Numbered from the stretch's first letter, positions 8,188 to 16,516 are shown. The stretch: DNA of 27,692 bases from Leptotrichia sp. oral taxon 215 str. W9775 (GCF_000469505.1 NZ_KI272867.1:116171-143862), one strand, 5' to 3'. The notes: a model not told the origin generated them from the sequence alone. A program made the numbers and translations.

Positions 8188-8480
8188 AAAAAAAGAGTTA
8201 TCTCAAAAATATAAATATAACATATGAGTCTATCTCAAAATTTAAAAATACGAAAACTATATTTATTCATTTACTAAAATTTCACTTATACAAAACTGTC
8301 ATTCATTAAGGAAAAGTCAAAAACTCGCCTAAAGGCTCGGACGGATGACTTTTCCTAAATTTATTTCCTGTTTTGTATTGTGAAATTCTAAATAATTCAT
8401 AAATATAATTTTTACATTTTTTCAATTTTTTGAGATAGACTCACATTATTTTTTATAGTTTTTGGTGATAACTCTTTTTA
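8188..8480. mobile_element. Nested palindromic element, probable MITE(s)
   Basis: This non-coding stretch between convergent psuG and the lipoprotein gene is almost one long inverted repeat. The outer arms are AAAAGAGTTATC (8191-8202) and GATAACTCTTTT (8467-8478). Inside lies an element bounded by perfect 16-bp inverted repeats, TGAGTCTATCTCAAAA (8225-8240) and its complement (8428-8443). Its arms continue to pair imperfectly for about 70 bp each, then a stem AGGAAAAGTCA (8309-8319) with TGACTTTTCCT (8345-8355). The apex is GCC-TAAA-GGC at 8327-8336. Outer and inner arm starts resemble each other (GAGTTATCTCAAAAA, GAGTCTATCTCAAAA). There is no ORF. The outer arms, followed by T-runs on both strands, can also act as a bidirectional terminator. 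Confidence 0.65.
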
Positions 8481-8491
8481 TAATTTAAAAA

Positions 8492-10102
8492 CTACTTTTC
8501 TATATATCCGTAGTTAAAGTCTGCTATTCCAGTAATGCTTCTTCTTACAATTCCTTTTATACTAGGATTTATATAGTGATTTTCAACTGAAAAGTACAGA
8601 GGTACAATAACAGCTTCATTTACAAGTATCATTTCTGCTTCATTTGTCTTTTTATCCCTTTCATCTCCTGAAGGCATTTTTGAAATTTCTTCAACAAGAA
8701 GGTTATACTGTTTTTTTGACCATATACTTTCATTTTTTCCGTCATTCTTTTTCCATCTTTCAAGATAAGAAAGGGCATCATCAAATTTTGGTGACCACGT
8801 ATTTAAAACTATATCATAATCTCCTGTCCTTGTTCTATTCAGTCTTTCTTTAAAAGGAACGACAGTAACATTTGTTTCCAGTCCCAATTTAGTTTTTAAT
8901 TCTTCCTGCAGAAATTGAATTTCAAGTTTTTCAGGGTCTGAATTTCCAGATAACAGGTTCAATTTTAATGTTGAAATTCCTAATTCCTTCAATGCTTCAG
9001 AATAAAGTTTTTTTGCTTCTTCAATGTCATTATCCTTAAAATTATCAGTATCAGGGTATTTTTCCCTATATTTTTTAGAATGTCCTGAAATTATACTGCT
9101 TATTAAGGATTTTGCAACTACTGAACCGTCCTTCTTTATTTCCTTCACATATTTTTTCCTGTCTATTACAAGTAAAATTGCTTTTCTTAACTTTTTATTC
9201 TGCAGATATTTGTTGTTTAAATTAAAATCCAGATACCATACTCTTCCATTAAGAAAAGTATCTACCGTCCCTTCTTTTTTGTATTTTTCCAGATGATAGT
9301 TTTCAACCCTCGACATATCTATTTCCCTATTTTTTATCAGGTCGTCCACCACTTTGAAATCTTTCGAAATAACATATTTTATCTCAGGTATTTTTATATT
9401 TTTACTATTCCAGTAATATTCATTTTTTTCAAGCAATATTTCATTTTCCTTGAGGGAAACTATTTTATACGGACCGTTAAAAAGAAAACTGTCTTGTTTT
9501 ATTGCATATTTATCTTTATGAATATTATAAAATTCCTCTTTCAGCGGAACTGTAACTGGTAATGTCAGTATATATTTAAAATATGATACAGGATATTCAA
9601 GAGTAATCTCTAAAGTTCCTTCATCAATCACCCTTACTCCAAGCTCATTTTCCTGGACTTTTCCTTCATAATAAGCTTCTGCATTTTTTATTGGAAAAAG
9701 CATTTCTGCAAACTGGGCAGCAGTTTTAGGATTCAGGACTCTTTTAAAAGCAAACAGAAAATCATTTGCTGTAATTTTACTTCCGTCACTCCATTTGGCA
9801 TTTTCCCTAATTTTAAACGTAAGTTTATTTCCGTCTTCTTTAAAGCTTTCAGCCACTCCGCCTGTATAGTTTCCGTTTTCATCCAGTCTCAGAAGTCCCT
9901 CAAAAATAGATGAATCCACCTGTGCACCGATCATTTCACTGAATAAATGAGGATCCAGAGTTTTATAATCGCTTCCAAGATTAAATACTATCGGATCTTT
10001 TTCTTTACTTTTTTTCGTATTTCCATTATTTTTAGAAAAGCATCCTGTCACCAACAGCACTACCGCTAATATAAAAAATAGTATACCTGTATTCCTTTTC
10101 AC
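8492..10102 (-). CDS. Peptide ABC transporter substrate-binding lipoprotein (OppA/DppA family)
   Basis: A 536-residue extracytoplasmic binding protein of the SBP_bac_5 family. The N-terminus is a lipoprotein signal: MKR, a hydrophobic core, then the lipobox LVTGC with lipidated Cys21. Mature landmarks are FNLGSDYKTLDPHLFSE (two-lobe entry), SIFEGLLRLDENG, FLFAFKRVLNPKT and a C-terminal AVIVPLYFSVENHYINPSIK. The start is GTG at 10102, five bases after AAGGAG; an overlapping ATG is followed at once by a stop. No permease or ATPase gene adjoins it, so it must pair with a system elsewhere. It begins only 20 bp after metK with no terminator between, so it probably shares metK's SAM riboswitch. The ligand is unknown. 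Confidence 0.9.
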   Translation of the reverse strand: MKRNTGILFFILAVVLLVTGCFSKNNGNTKKSKEKDPIVFNLGSDYKTLDPHLFSEMIGAQVDSSIFEGLLRLDENGNYTGGVAESFKEDGNKLTFKIRENAKWSDGSKITANDFLFAFKRVLNPKTAAQFAEMLFPIKNAEAYYEGKVQENELGVRVIDEGTLEITLEYPVSYFKYILTLPVTVPLKEEFYNIHKDKYAIKQDSFLFNGPYKIVSLKENEILLEKNEYYWNSKNIKIPEIKYVISKDFKVVDDLIKNREIDMSRVENYHLEKYKKEGTVDTFLNGRVWYLDFNLNNKYLQNKKLRKAILLVIDRKKYVKEIKKDGSVVAKSLISSIISGHSKKYREKYPDTDNFKDNDIEEAKKLYSEALKELGISTLKLNLLSGNSDPEKLEIQFLQEELKTKLGLETNVTVVPFKERLNRTRTGDYDIVLNTWSPKFDDALSYLERWKKNDGKNESIWSKKQYNLLVEEISKMPSGDERDKKTNEAEMILVNEAVIVPLYFSVENHYINPSIKGIVRRSITGIADFNYGYIEK

Positions 10103-10122
10103 ATTTTCTCCTTTAATATTTT

Positions 10123-11271
10123 TTATAAATAACTTTTTATTTCATCAACCTTATTCAATCTTTCCCAAGGTAAATCTATATCTGTTCTTCCTATATGTCC
10201 AAATGCAGCTAAATCCTGATATCTGAACTTAGGTTTTCTCAATTCAAGCTCCCTTTCTATTCCTCTTGGAGTAAGATCAAATATTTTTTCCACTATTTCT
10301 TCAATTCTGCCTTCTTCAATCGTAGAAGTTCCGAAAGTTTCCACTCTTACTGAAACAGGTTCTACAACCCCTATTGCATATGAAAGCTGAACTTCACATT
10401 TTGTAGCTATTCCTGCCGCAACTATATTTTTTGCAATCCATCTTGCTGCATAGGCGGCAGATCTGTCAACCTTTGAAGGATCCTTTCCTGAGAATGCCCC
10501 TCCCCCATGTCTGAAATATCCTCCATAAGTATCAATTATTATTTTTCTTCCTGTCAGTCCTGAATCTCCATGAGGACCACCTATTACAAATCTTCCAGTA
10601 GGGTTTATATGATATTTTCTTACATTGGAATAATCAAGTCCATATTTTTCCAGTACTGGCTTTATAACCTGTTCCTTCAAGTCCCCTTCTATTTTTTCCT
10701 TTGTTACTTCTTCATCATGCTGCACAGATAGAACAACTGTATCAACACCTTTAATTTTTCCATTTTCATCATAAATAAGCGTTACTTGTGCTTTTGCATC
10801 AGGTCTTGCCCATGCTAAAGTTTTGTCTCTTGTAAGTCTTGTAAGCCTTACTATTATTTTTCTTGCAAGTACCATTGCTAAAGGCATAAGTTCTTCTGTC
10901 TCATTTACTGCTCCACCAAACATGATTCCCTGGTCTCCTGCTCCTCCAGTGTCTACACCCATTGAAATATCAGGTGACTGTGAATGGATAGTATTAAGTA
11001 CTCCACAGTCAGAGTCAAATCCCATTCCAGGTTTATACCCTATTTCATCGATTTTATCCCTTACAATTTTCTGTACATCAACATATGTTGTTGTAGTTAT
11101 TTCCCCTCCTACAACTACAAGTCCTGTTGTTGCAAATGTTTCACAAGCCACTCTGGCATTTACGTCTTCTGAAAGACACGCGTCTAATACTGCATCTGAA
11201 ATTTGATCACATATTTTGTCAGGATGCCCTGGTGATACAAATTCTGATGTAAAATAAATGTTCTTTGACAT
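10123..11271 (-). CDS. metK: S-adenosylmethionine synthetase
   Basis: A 382-residue cytosolic enzyme that makes S-adenosylmethionine from methionine and ATP. Signatures include SPGHPDKICDQISDAVLD near the N-terminus, GAGDQGIMFGGAVNET around 116-131, the hexapeptide-type GGGAFSGKDPSKVDRSAAY near 255, and a C-terminal PWERLNKVDEIK. The length fits the bacterial family (about 380-400). The ATG follows AAGGAGG. The leader carries a SAM-I riboswitch and a terminator, so high SAM should stop transcription. The peptide-binding lipoprotein gene follows 20 bp downstream. Confidence 0.98.
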   Translation of the reverse strand: MSKNIYFTSEFVSPGHPDKICDQISDAVLDACLSEDVNARVACETFATTGLVVVGGEITTTTYVDVQKIVRDKIDEIGYKPGMGFDSDCGVLNTIHSQSPDISMGVDTGGAGDQGIMFGGAVNETEELMPLAMVLARKIIVRLTRLTRDKTLAWARPDAKAQVTLIYDENGKIKGVDTVVLSVQHDEEVTKEKIEGDLKEQVIKPVLEKYGLDYSNVRKYHINPTGRFVIGGPHGDSGLTGRKIIIDTYGGYFRHGGGAFSGKDPSKVDRSAAYAARWIAKNIVAAGIATKCEVQLSYAIGVVEPVSVRVETFGTSTIEEGRIEEIVEKIFDLTPRGIERELELRKPKFRYQDLAAFGHIGRTDIDLPWERLNKVDEIKSYL

Positions 11272-11332
11272 TTTTTTCCTCCTTAAATTTAATTTTCAAA
11301 TTTAGAGTTTTTTATATCAGGTAATTACTTAT

Positions 11333-11357
11333 AAAAAAAACTCTTCACAAAGAAGAG
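11333..11357 (-). terminator. Riboswitch expression-platform terminator before metK
   Basis: On minus, CTCTTC pairs with GAAGAG (11341-11357) around a 5-nt loop and is followed by eight T's (11340-11333). It lies between the SAM aptamer and metK, so it is the attenuator formed when SAM is bound. Confidence 0.9.
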
Positions 11358-11368
11358 AATTACAAATT

Positions 11369-11469
11369 CTTATCTTCGCATTTTTTATGCCGGGAATTGG
11401 CACCTTATATTTTCATACAGGTTGCCGGATACTAATAACGGGCCCGTCCCTCGTATCTCTCTGGATAAG
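11369..11469 (-). ncRNA. SAM-I riboswitch (S-box) aptamer
   Basis: The roughly 101-nt leader matches the S-box core on minus. P1 is CTTATC (11469-11464) with GATAAG (11374-11369). It is followed by CCAGAGAG, then GAGGGAC and GGCCCG, GCAACC, and AAGGTGCCAATTCC, with a final small hairpin of GCATAAAAAATGC. These are the conserved kink-turn and SAM-binding parts of SAM-I. It lies between a consensus promoter and a terminator upstream of metK, the classic target. An antiterminator would form from the 3' strand of P1 and the terminator's 5' strand. Confidence 0.95.
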
Positions 11470-11491
11470 TTGCATATTTAACTGTTGGTAT

Positions 11492-11520
11492 ATTATAAAT
11501 TATTTTTCTAAATATGTCAA
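11492..11520 (-). promoter_or_regulatory. Sigma-70 promoter for the SAM riboswitch-metK transcript
   Basis: On minus, a perfect TTGACA (11520-11515) and TATAAT (11497-11492) are 17 bp apart. Transcription should start near 11485, about 16 nt before the aptamer P1. The rest of 11521-11634 is AT-rich spacer following recR, with a short TATAT-type run and nothing else I can name. Confidence 0.9.
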
Positions 11521-11634
11521 TTTTTATTTGATACACTTATAAAATTTTTAACCTGAATTTTTATATAATTTTTTTAGATACTATAATTCTTATATTTTTA
11601 GCATTTCTGAATATATTATATTATATTATATTAT

Positions 11635-12225
11635 TTATTCTATTTCACGTCTTCCTTCCAATGATCTTCCCAATGTGGCCATATCAGTAAACTCAATATT
11701 TCCACCCATAGGAATTCCACTTGCAATCTGAGACACCTTTACCCCTTTATTTTTCATCATTTTTATAAGATAAAGTGCTGTTGTTTCTCCCTCCATATCA
11801 GGATTTAAAGCCAGTATTACTTCCTCCACATCTTTTTCATCAAGCCTTTTCATCAGTTCAGATATATTCAGATCTTCTATTGTCACTCCATTAAGGGGAT
11901 CTATTTTCCCGCCCAGCACGTGATAAAGACCATTGTAAGTTTCAGATTTTTCAAAAGCTATTACGTCCTTTACACTTTCCACTATACATATGACACTTTT
12001 ATCCCTTTTCTCACTTGAACAGATTTCACATATTTCCCCCTCACATAAATTTCCACAGATTGAACAGTGTTTTATGCTAGTATATGCATCCTTTATAGTT
12101 GAAAGCATATTTTCAATCTCAATTTCATTTTTCTCCAGTATGTCAAAAGCTATCCTCATGGCACTTTTTTTACCTATTCCAGGCAGTTTCCCAAAAACTT
12201 CTATAAGCTCATCCAATTTTTTCAT
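11635..12225 (-). CDS. recR: Recombination protein RecR
   Basis: A 196-residue RecFOR pathway protein that helps load RecA at single-strand gaps. Domains in order: a helix-hairpin-helix (KLPGIGKKSAMRIAFDIL, about 13-30); a C4 zinc finger with CSIC and CEIC pairs (about 55-70); a Toprim domain with VCIVESVKDVIAFE, YHVLGGKIDPLNGV and EEVILALNPDMEGETTALYL; and a C-terminal GGNIEFTDMATLGRSLEGR. The length matches the family. The ATG follows AAAGGTG. It is downstream of pyk, separated by a weak hairpin, and may be expressed by read-through. Confidence 0.97.
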   Translation of the reverse strand: MKKLDELIEVFGKLPGIGKKSAMRIAFDILEKNEIEIENMLSTIKDAYTSIKHCSICGNLCEGEICEICSSEKRDKSVICIVESVKDVIAFEKSETYNGLYHVLGGKIDPLNGVTIEDLNISELMKRLDEKDVEEVILALNPDMEGETTALYLIKMMKNKGVKVSQIASGIPMGGNIEFTDMATLGRSLEGRREIE

Positions 12226-12252
12226 TATTTCACCTTTTATTGTATTTTCTAT

Positions 12253-12294
12253 AAATAAAGAGGAGCTTCACAGTCTCGCCAGCTCCCTTTATTT
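12253..12294 (-). terminator. Hairpin between pyk and recR, possible weak terminator
   Basis: AAATAAAGAGGAGCT (12253-12267) pairs with AGCTCCCTTTATTT (12281-12294) with one bulge and a 13-nt loop. On minus the stem is not followed by a clean U-tract, so termination after pyk may be partial and recR may be read through. Confidence 0.5.
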
Positions 12295-12329
12295 ATTTCT
12301 TTATCTGTTTTTATTTAATTTAAGAGTTA

Positions 12330-13760
12330 TTATTCTCCAATTCTTTCAATTTTGAATGTATTTGTTGTTCCAGTTTCAGAAATTCCTGTAACAAATACTA
12401 CTAAATCTCCATTTTTAACTTCTTCGTGAACTGAAGCTATTTCCTTAGCTTTTCTGAAGAAATCATCAGCTACATCAAGGTTTTTCTCAACATATGCTCT
12501 GACTCCTCTTACTAAAGACAATTGTCTTGCTGTCTGTTCACTGTCAGTAAGAGCTATTATAGGTACAGTAGGTCCGTATTTTCTTATCATTCTTGCAGCT
12601 CTTCCTGTTTTAGTCCAGCAAAGAATTAGTTTGGCATCAAGTGCTTCAGAAGAACTTACTGCTCCTCTTGAAATTGCTTCTGTTACTGTAATATTTCCTG
12701 ATCCATCGATATCGATATCTTTGTATCTTTTAAATTCATCAGTTCTTTTTGAAATATCTGCCATCATTTTAACAGCTTCTACAGGATATTTACCTTTTGC
12801 AGATTCTCCTGATAGCATTACAGCATCAGTACCATCTAAAATAGCATTTGCAACGTCTCCTGCTTCTGCTCTTGTAGGTCTTGGATTTCTAATCATTGAA
12901 TCAAGCATTTGTGTTGCAGTAATAACAGGTTTTCCTGCTTTATTACATTTTCTTATCATCATTTTTTGCATAAATGGAACTTCTTCAGCTGGTATTTCTA
13001 CCCCAAGATCTCCTCTTGCTACCATTATTGCATCACTTAATTCAAGAATTTCATCAAAGTTATCTACACCTTCCTGATTTTCTATTTTAGAAATAATCTG
13101 TATTCTTGATCCTCCATTTTCATCAAGAACTCTTCTAACTTCAGCAACGTCAGATGCTTTTCTTATAAATGAAGCCGCAACAAAGTCAACTCCCTTTTCA
13201 CAACCGAATTTCAAATCAGCTATATCCTTTTCAGCTAATGCAGGTAATCCTACAGAAACTCCTGGAAGGTTAACTCCTTTAATTTCTCCTAATTCTCCTG
13301 TATTTTTTATTTCACAGAATATTTCATTATCTTTTATTTCAAGTACTTCAAGTCCAATCAATCCATCATCTAAAAGAATAGTATTTCCTGGTTTCAAATC
13401 ATTAACAATTCCTGGGTATGAAACTGATATTTTATCCTTGTTTCCTACATGAGAATAATCAGTTGTAATTGTTATTTTGTTTCCAGCTTCCAGTAGAATG
13501 TCATTTCCACCTTCTAATTTTCCTGTTCTTATTTCAGGTCCTTTTGTATCAAGTAATATTCCTATGTATCTTCCTGTATTATCTGTTATTTCTCTAAGTC
13601 TGTCAATTCTTCCTCCATGTTCTTCATAATCCCCATGAGAAAAATTCAATCTCATTATATTCATTCCGTTTTGAACTAATTTCTGTAACATTTCAGAACT
13701 TTCACTTTTTGGTCCTATTGTACAGATAACCTTTGTCATTTTTATTTTCATATGTTTCAT
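12330..13760 (-). CDS. pyk: Pyruvate kinase
   Basis: A 476-residue glycolytic enzyme that makes pyruvate and ATP from phosphoenolpyruvate and ADP. Landmarks: KVICTIGPKSESSEMLQKL and MRLNFSHGDYEEH near the N-terminus, LDTKGPEIRTG, the active-site IQIISKIENQEGVDNFDEI, MVARGDLGVEIP, and ITATQMLDSMIRNPRPTRAE. It ends after the standard C-terminal domain and lacks the extra PEP-utilizer-like domain of Bacillus enzymes. The first of three close Mets is chosen because AGGAGG lies six bases before it; later Mets at codons 4 and 8 have no such site. It follows pfkA by 51 bp, so the two likely form one operon. Confidence 0.98.
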   Translation of the reverse strand: MKHMKIKMTKVICTIGPKSESSEMLQKLVQNGMNIMRLNFSHGDYEEHGGRIDRLREITDNTGRYIGILLDTKGPEIRTGKLEGGNDILLEAGNKITITTDYSHVGNKDKISVSYPGIVNDLKPGNTILLDDGLIGLEVLEIKDNEIFCEIKNTGELGEIKGVNLPGVSVGLPALAEKDIADLKFGCEKGVDFVAASFIRKASDVAEVRRVLDENGGSRIQIISKIENQEGVDNFDEILELSDAIMVARGDLGVEIPAEEVPFMQKMMIRKCNKAGKPVITATQMLDSMIRNPRPTRAEAGDVANAILDGTDAVMLSGESAKGKYPVEAVKMMADISKRTDEFKRYKDIDIDGSGNITVTEAISRGAVSSSEALDAKLILCWTKTGRAARMIRKYGPTVPIIALTDSEQTARQLSLVRGVRAYVEKNLDVADDFFRKAKEIASVHEEVKNGDLVVFVTGISETGTTNTFKIERIGE

Positions 13761-13811
13761 TTTTTCCTCCTATAAATATCTAAAGTTTATAAAATATGTT
13801 ATTGTCCGTTA

Positions 13812-14774
13812 TTATAACGACAACATGTTAGCTATTGCATAATCTGCAAATGAACTTTTAGTATAATTTTCCCATGCATATGCTAGTGGATGAGTAGTAA
13901 CTTTTTCACTCTGTATTCCTACCATTAGTCCACCTTCACCTGCTTCAAGTAATTCAACAGCTTTTACTCCCATTCTTGTTGCAAGTATTCTGTCAAATGC
14001 TGTAGGTGAACCTCCTCTTTGAACGTGTCCTAATATTGTAACTCTTATACTTGTATCTACTTTTTTAGCAAGTTCCTTTTGTATTTCTACAACGTTTCCT
14101 ACTCCTTCAGCTACTATGATTATGTCATAAAGTTTTCCTTCTGATCTTCTGAATTTAATAACTTCAGCCATATCATCTATTGAAAATTCAACTTCCGGAA
14201 TAAGTACTCCACTTGCTCCTCCTGCTATTGCAGAGTATAATGCAAGATCTCCACAGTTTCTTCCCATAACTTCAATTAAATATGTTCTTTCATGAGAAAT
14301 TGCCGTATCTTTTATTTTTGATATTGCATCAAGTATTATATTTAAAGCTGTATCGTATCCAATTGTATAATCTGTTCCTGCAACGTCATTATCTATTGTT
14401 CCAGGTATTCCTATTGTCTTTATTCCATGTTCTGTATATAAGTAGTGTGCTCCATGAAATGAACCGTCTCCACCTATTACAACTAATCCATCTATTCCTC
14501 TTTTTTTAAGGTTTTCTGCCGCCTTAGCTCTCACTTCAGGGTCTTTGAATTCAGGCAATCTGGCTGATAGCAGAATTGTCCCTCCCTGATCTGCAATTCC
14601 ACTTACATTAAGTGCTGTCATCTGGAATATCTGGTCTTCATACAACCCTTTGTATCCTCTTTTGATACCATAAACTTCAATTCCTTTAGTCATGGCAGTT
14701 TTTGCCACAGCTCTTACAGCGGTATTCATCCCCTGTGAATCTCCTCCACTTGTCAAAATTGCAATTTTTTTCAT
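13812..14774 (-). CDS. pfkA: ATP-dependent 6-phosphofructokinase
   Basis: A 320-residue enzyme that phosphorylates fructose 6-phosphate with ATP, the committed step of glycolysis. The N-terminal ATP loop is LTSGGDSQGMNTAVRA, with Q where many enzymes have P. The GGDGSF motif (GLVVIGGDGSFHGAH) marks ATP rather than pyrophosphate use. Catalytic PGTIDNDVAGTDYTIGYDTA, the substrate-binding EVMGRNCGDLALYSAIAGGA, and LGHVQRGGSPTAFDR are all present. The length is normal for bacterial PfkA. AAGGAG precedes the ATG. It heads the pfkA-pyk operon from the promoter at 14817-14845. Confidence 0.98.
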   Translation of the reverse strand: MKKIAILTSGGDSQGMNTAVRAVAKTAMTKGIEVYGIKRGYKGLYEDQIFQMTALNVSGIADQGGTILLSARLPEFKDPEVRAKAAENLKKRGIDGLVVIGGDGSFHGAHYLYTEHGIKTIGIPGTIDNDVAGTDYTIGYDTALNIILDAISKIKDTAISHERTYLIEVMGRNCGDLALYSAIAGGASGVLIPEVEFSIDDMAEVIKFRRSEGKLYDIIIVAEGVGNVVEIQKELAKKVDTSIRVTILGHVQRGGSPTAFDRILATRMGVKAVELLEAGEGGLMVGIQSEKVTTHPLAYAWENYTKSSFADYAIANMLSL

Positions 14775-14816
14775 ATTTTTCTCCTTCTATCTTTTCCTCT
14801 TTTCTGTGTCGGATAA

Positions 14817-14845
14817 ATAATAGCATTTTTTTTACTTTTTTTCAA
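14817..14845 (-). promoter_or_regulatory. Sigma-70 promoter for pfkA-pyk
   Basis: On minus, TTGAAA (14845-14840) and TATTAT (14822-14817) are 17 bp apart, with a TGC extended -10. The predicted start is near 14810, giving a leader of about 35 nt. Confidence 0.75.
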
Positions 14846-14863
14846 TGTTTATTTTAAAATTTA

Positions 14864-16135
14864 TCACTTTATTGCACATCCTGAAGAATCATTGTCATAT
14901 ACAGGCTCTGCATGAATTAAAACTCTTTTTATATTTTTATACTTATGTTTTATAAATTTTGAAATTTTATTTGTTATTTCGTGCGCTTCATCTATTGTCA
15001 AAGACCTGTTCATACGTACATCTATAAATAGATATATATTCTTTCCTGAAGTTGTCATTCTGAAGTCATGTGCATTCTCTATTTCATCAAATTCTGAAAG
15101 ATCTTTCCTTACACTTTCCAGAAGCTTCTCATCCTGTGAATCTAAAAGTATAAGGGCATTATCTTTTATTAAATTATATCCCGAATACATTATATAAATT
15201 GCCACAGAAACTCCTACAACCACATCAAATACAGGATTTATTCTTGAAAGCAATATCCCTATTAAAACTGATACTGAGACAGCAATATCTGCCTTATAGT
15301 CTTCCAGAAGGGAATTTATCAGTGCTCCCCTGTAATCTTTTGTCTTATTTTTCATGAAAAGTAATTGGAATATTTTTATAACTATTACTATAACTGTTAT
15401 AATTACTGGCATTGGGGAGGTGATAACTTCCCCTTTTAACTGAAAAAGACCAACTATATTTTCCTTTATTATATTAAATGCCGTAATCATTATGAAAGTA
15501 CCAATAATTACACTGAATACTGATTCTATCTTTCCATGACCAAAGGGATGTTCCTTGTCTTCAGGGTTTTCCCCAACCTTCAGTCCAATAATTACCAGTA
15601 TGTTTGTTATAAGATCTGAAAGGGAATTCAATCCGTCTGAAATAAGCGACACACTTTTAAAAACATGTCCTGAAACTATTTTAAGCAATGCAAGGACTAT
15701 ATTTACAGCTATTGCAAATTTCGAAACAAAAATCATTCTTCTATTCTGTTTTCTTTCTTCCCTGAAATTTCCAAGTTCATAAAATCCATCCTTATTTTTT
15801 ATAAAACGCTGCTTTTCAAGAAAATTATTCATGTGTTTGTGATTCTCCACAACAAGTGAATCAAAGTTATTGTTTATGAGCCAGTTTATAAGATATTTCA
15901 GAAGTATTGAACCAAAACCGTTGTTTCTGAGCTTTTTATTAATGAATATTCTTTTAAGACAGGCTTTTTCAGCAAGTTCAACTATTGCATATCCTAGAAT
16001 GTTATCTTTTTCAGTTATGTAGAAAAGACTTTCTGAATCATTTTTTCCTTGAAATTCAAAATCATTATCCAGTTTTTTCAGCTGCTCAAATAATTCAATA
16101 TTTTTTCCAGTTTTTTCCAGTTTTAATATTTCCAT
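14864..16135 (-). CDS. GNAT acetyltransferase-CDF cation efflux fusion protein
   Basis: A 423-residue fusion. Residues 1-125 form a GNAT N-acetyltransferase: ENILGYAIVEL-type strand, KRIFINKKLRNNGFGSILLKYL (acetyl-CoA loop R-x-x-G-x-G variant NNGFG) and ENHKHMNNFLEKQRF. Residues about 130-423 form a cation diffusion facilitator with six membrane segments: SLISDGLNSLSDLITN in TM2, HPFGHGKIESV, LLEDYKADIAVS in TM5, and a cytoplasmic metal-binding C-terminal domain (RMNRSLTIDEAHEITNKI). The site residues read N-x3-D in TM2 and D-x3-D in TM5, more like Mn-type than Zn-type (H-x3-D) carriers; this is inference. The reading frame is continuous across the join, so the fusion is not an artefact of calling. 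No neighbour hints at its ligand. Confidence 0.9.
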   Translation of the reverse strand: MEILKLEKTGKNIELFEQLKKLDNDFEFQGKNDSESLFYITEKDNILGYAIVELAEKACLKRIFINKKLRNNGFGSILLKYLINWLINNNFDSLVVENHKHMNNFLEKQRFIKNKDGFYELGNFREERKQNRRMIFVSKFAIAVNIVLALLKIVSGHVFKSVSLISDGLNSLSDLITNILVIIGLKVGENPEDKEHPFGHGKIESVFSVIIGTFIMITAFNIIKENIVGLFQLKGEVITSPMPVIITVIVIVIKIFQLLFMKNKTKDYRGALINSLLEDYKADIAVSVSVLIGILLSRINPVFDVVVGVSVAIYIMYSGYNLIKDNALILLDSQDEKLLESVRKDLSEFDEIENAHDFRMTTSGKNIYLFIDVRMNRSLTIDEAHEITNKISKFIKHKYKNIKRVLIHAEPVYDNDSSGCAIK

Positions 16136-16173
16136 TTTAAATTTTCTCCCTGATAATTTAAATCAAATATTAC

Positions 16174-16208
16174 AAAAAAATAGCAATTAGGATTTCCTTT
16201 CTTGCTAT
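16174..16208 (-). terminator. Rho-independent terminator of the SRP RNA gene
   Basis: On minus, ATAGCAA (16208-16202) pairs with TTGCTAT (16186-16180), with an inner AGGA/TCCT pairing, followed by a run of seven T's (16180-16174). It lies about 34 nt past the RNA's closing helix and just upstream of the GNAT-CDF gene. Confidence 0.88.
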
Positions 16209-16241
16209 GCTGTATATTGTCTTTTATTGTCAATGTATTTT

Positions 16242-16510
16242 TGTCATACATCGGGCTCTCGAAAGAATTTTACCACCTGTTTCTTGCCTTAAAGACTCAA
16301 AAACAGCGACCCTGTAAACCTAGAGAAATCAACTTAGTGCTGCTTCGTTCCCGCCCTGACACGGTTCGCTGACTCTCTACAATACAGGACTATTTTCTCA
16401 ACACCTTTAAAGCAAGGCTTTGATACTAAAATTTCCCTTAAGCCCGACATCACCTCTACTAAAGCGGATTGTAGATACAGGGCACCGCTAACTCCCCAGC
16501 TAGTATGACA
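16242..16510 (-). ncRNA. ffs: Signal recognition particle RNA, large bacterial type
   Basis: A 269-nt RNA. Its ends pair: TGTCATAC (16510-16503) with GTATGACA (16249-16242). The 5' part, CTAGCTGGGGAGTTAGCGG then TGCCCTGTA, is the conserved Alu-domain start of long bacterial SRP RNAs. The S domain at 16362-16337 has GTGTCAGGGCGGGAACGAAG then CAGCAC: the Ffh-binding hairpin with a GGAA tetraloop. Relative to the common CCGGAAGG, the loop-closing pair is swapped G-C for C-G with pairing kept. With Ffh it targets nascent membrane proteins to the membrane. Promoter and terminator flank it correctly. Confidence 0.93.
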
Positions 16511-16516
16511 AAATAT

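Noticed and set aside
10823..11206. 127-codon plus-strand ORF opposite metK
   Set aside because: It is the mirror of a highly conserved gene, with no Shine-Dalgarno or family signature.
12631..13077. 148-codon plus-strand ORF opposite pyk
   Set aside because: It lies wholly inside pyk, and the Ser-rich composition comes from the antisense of pyk codons.
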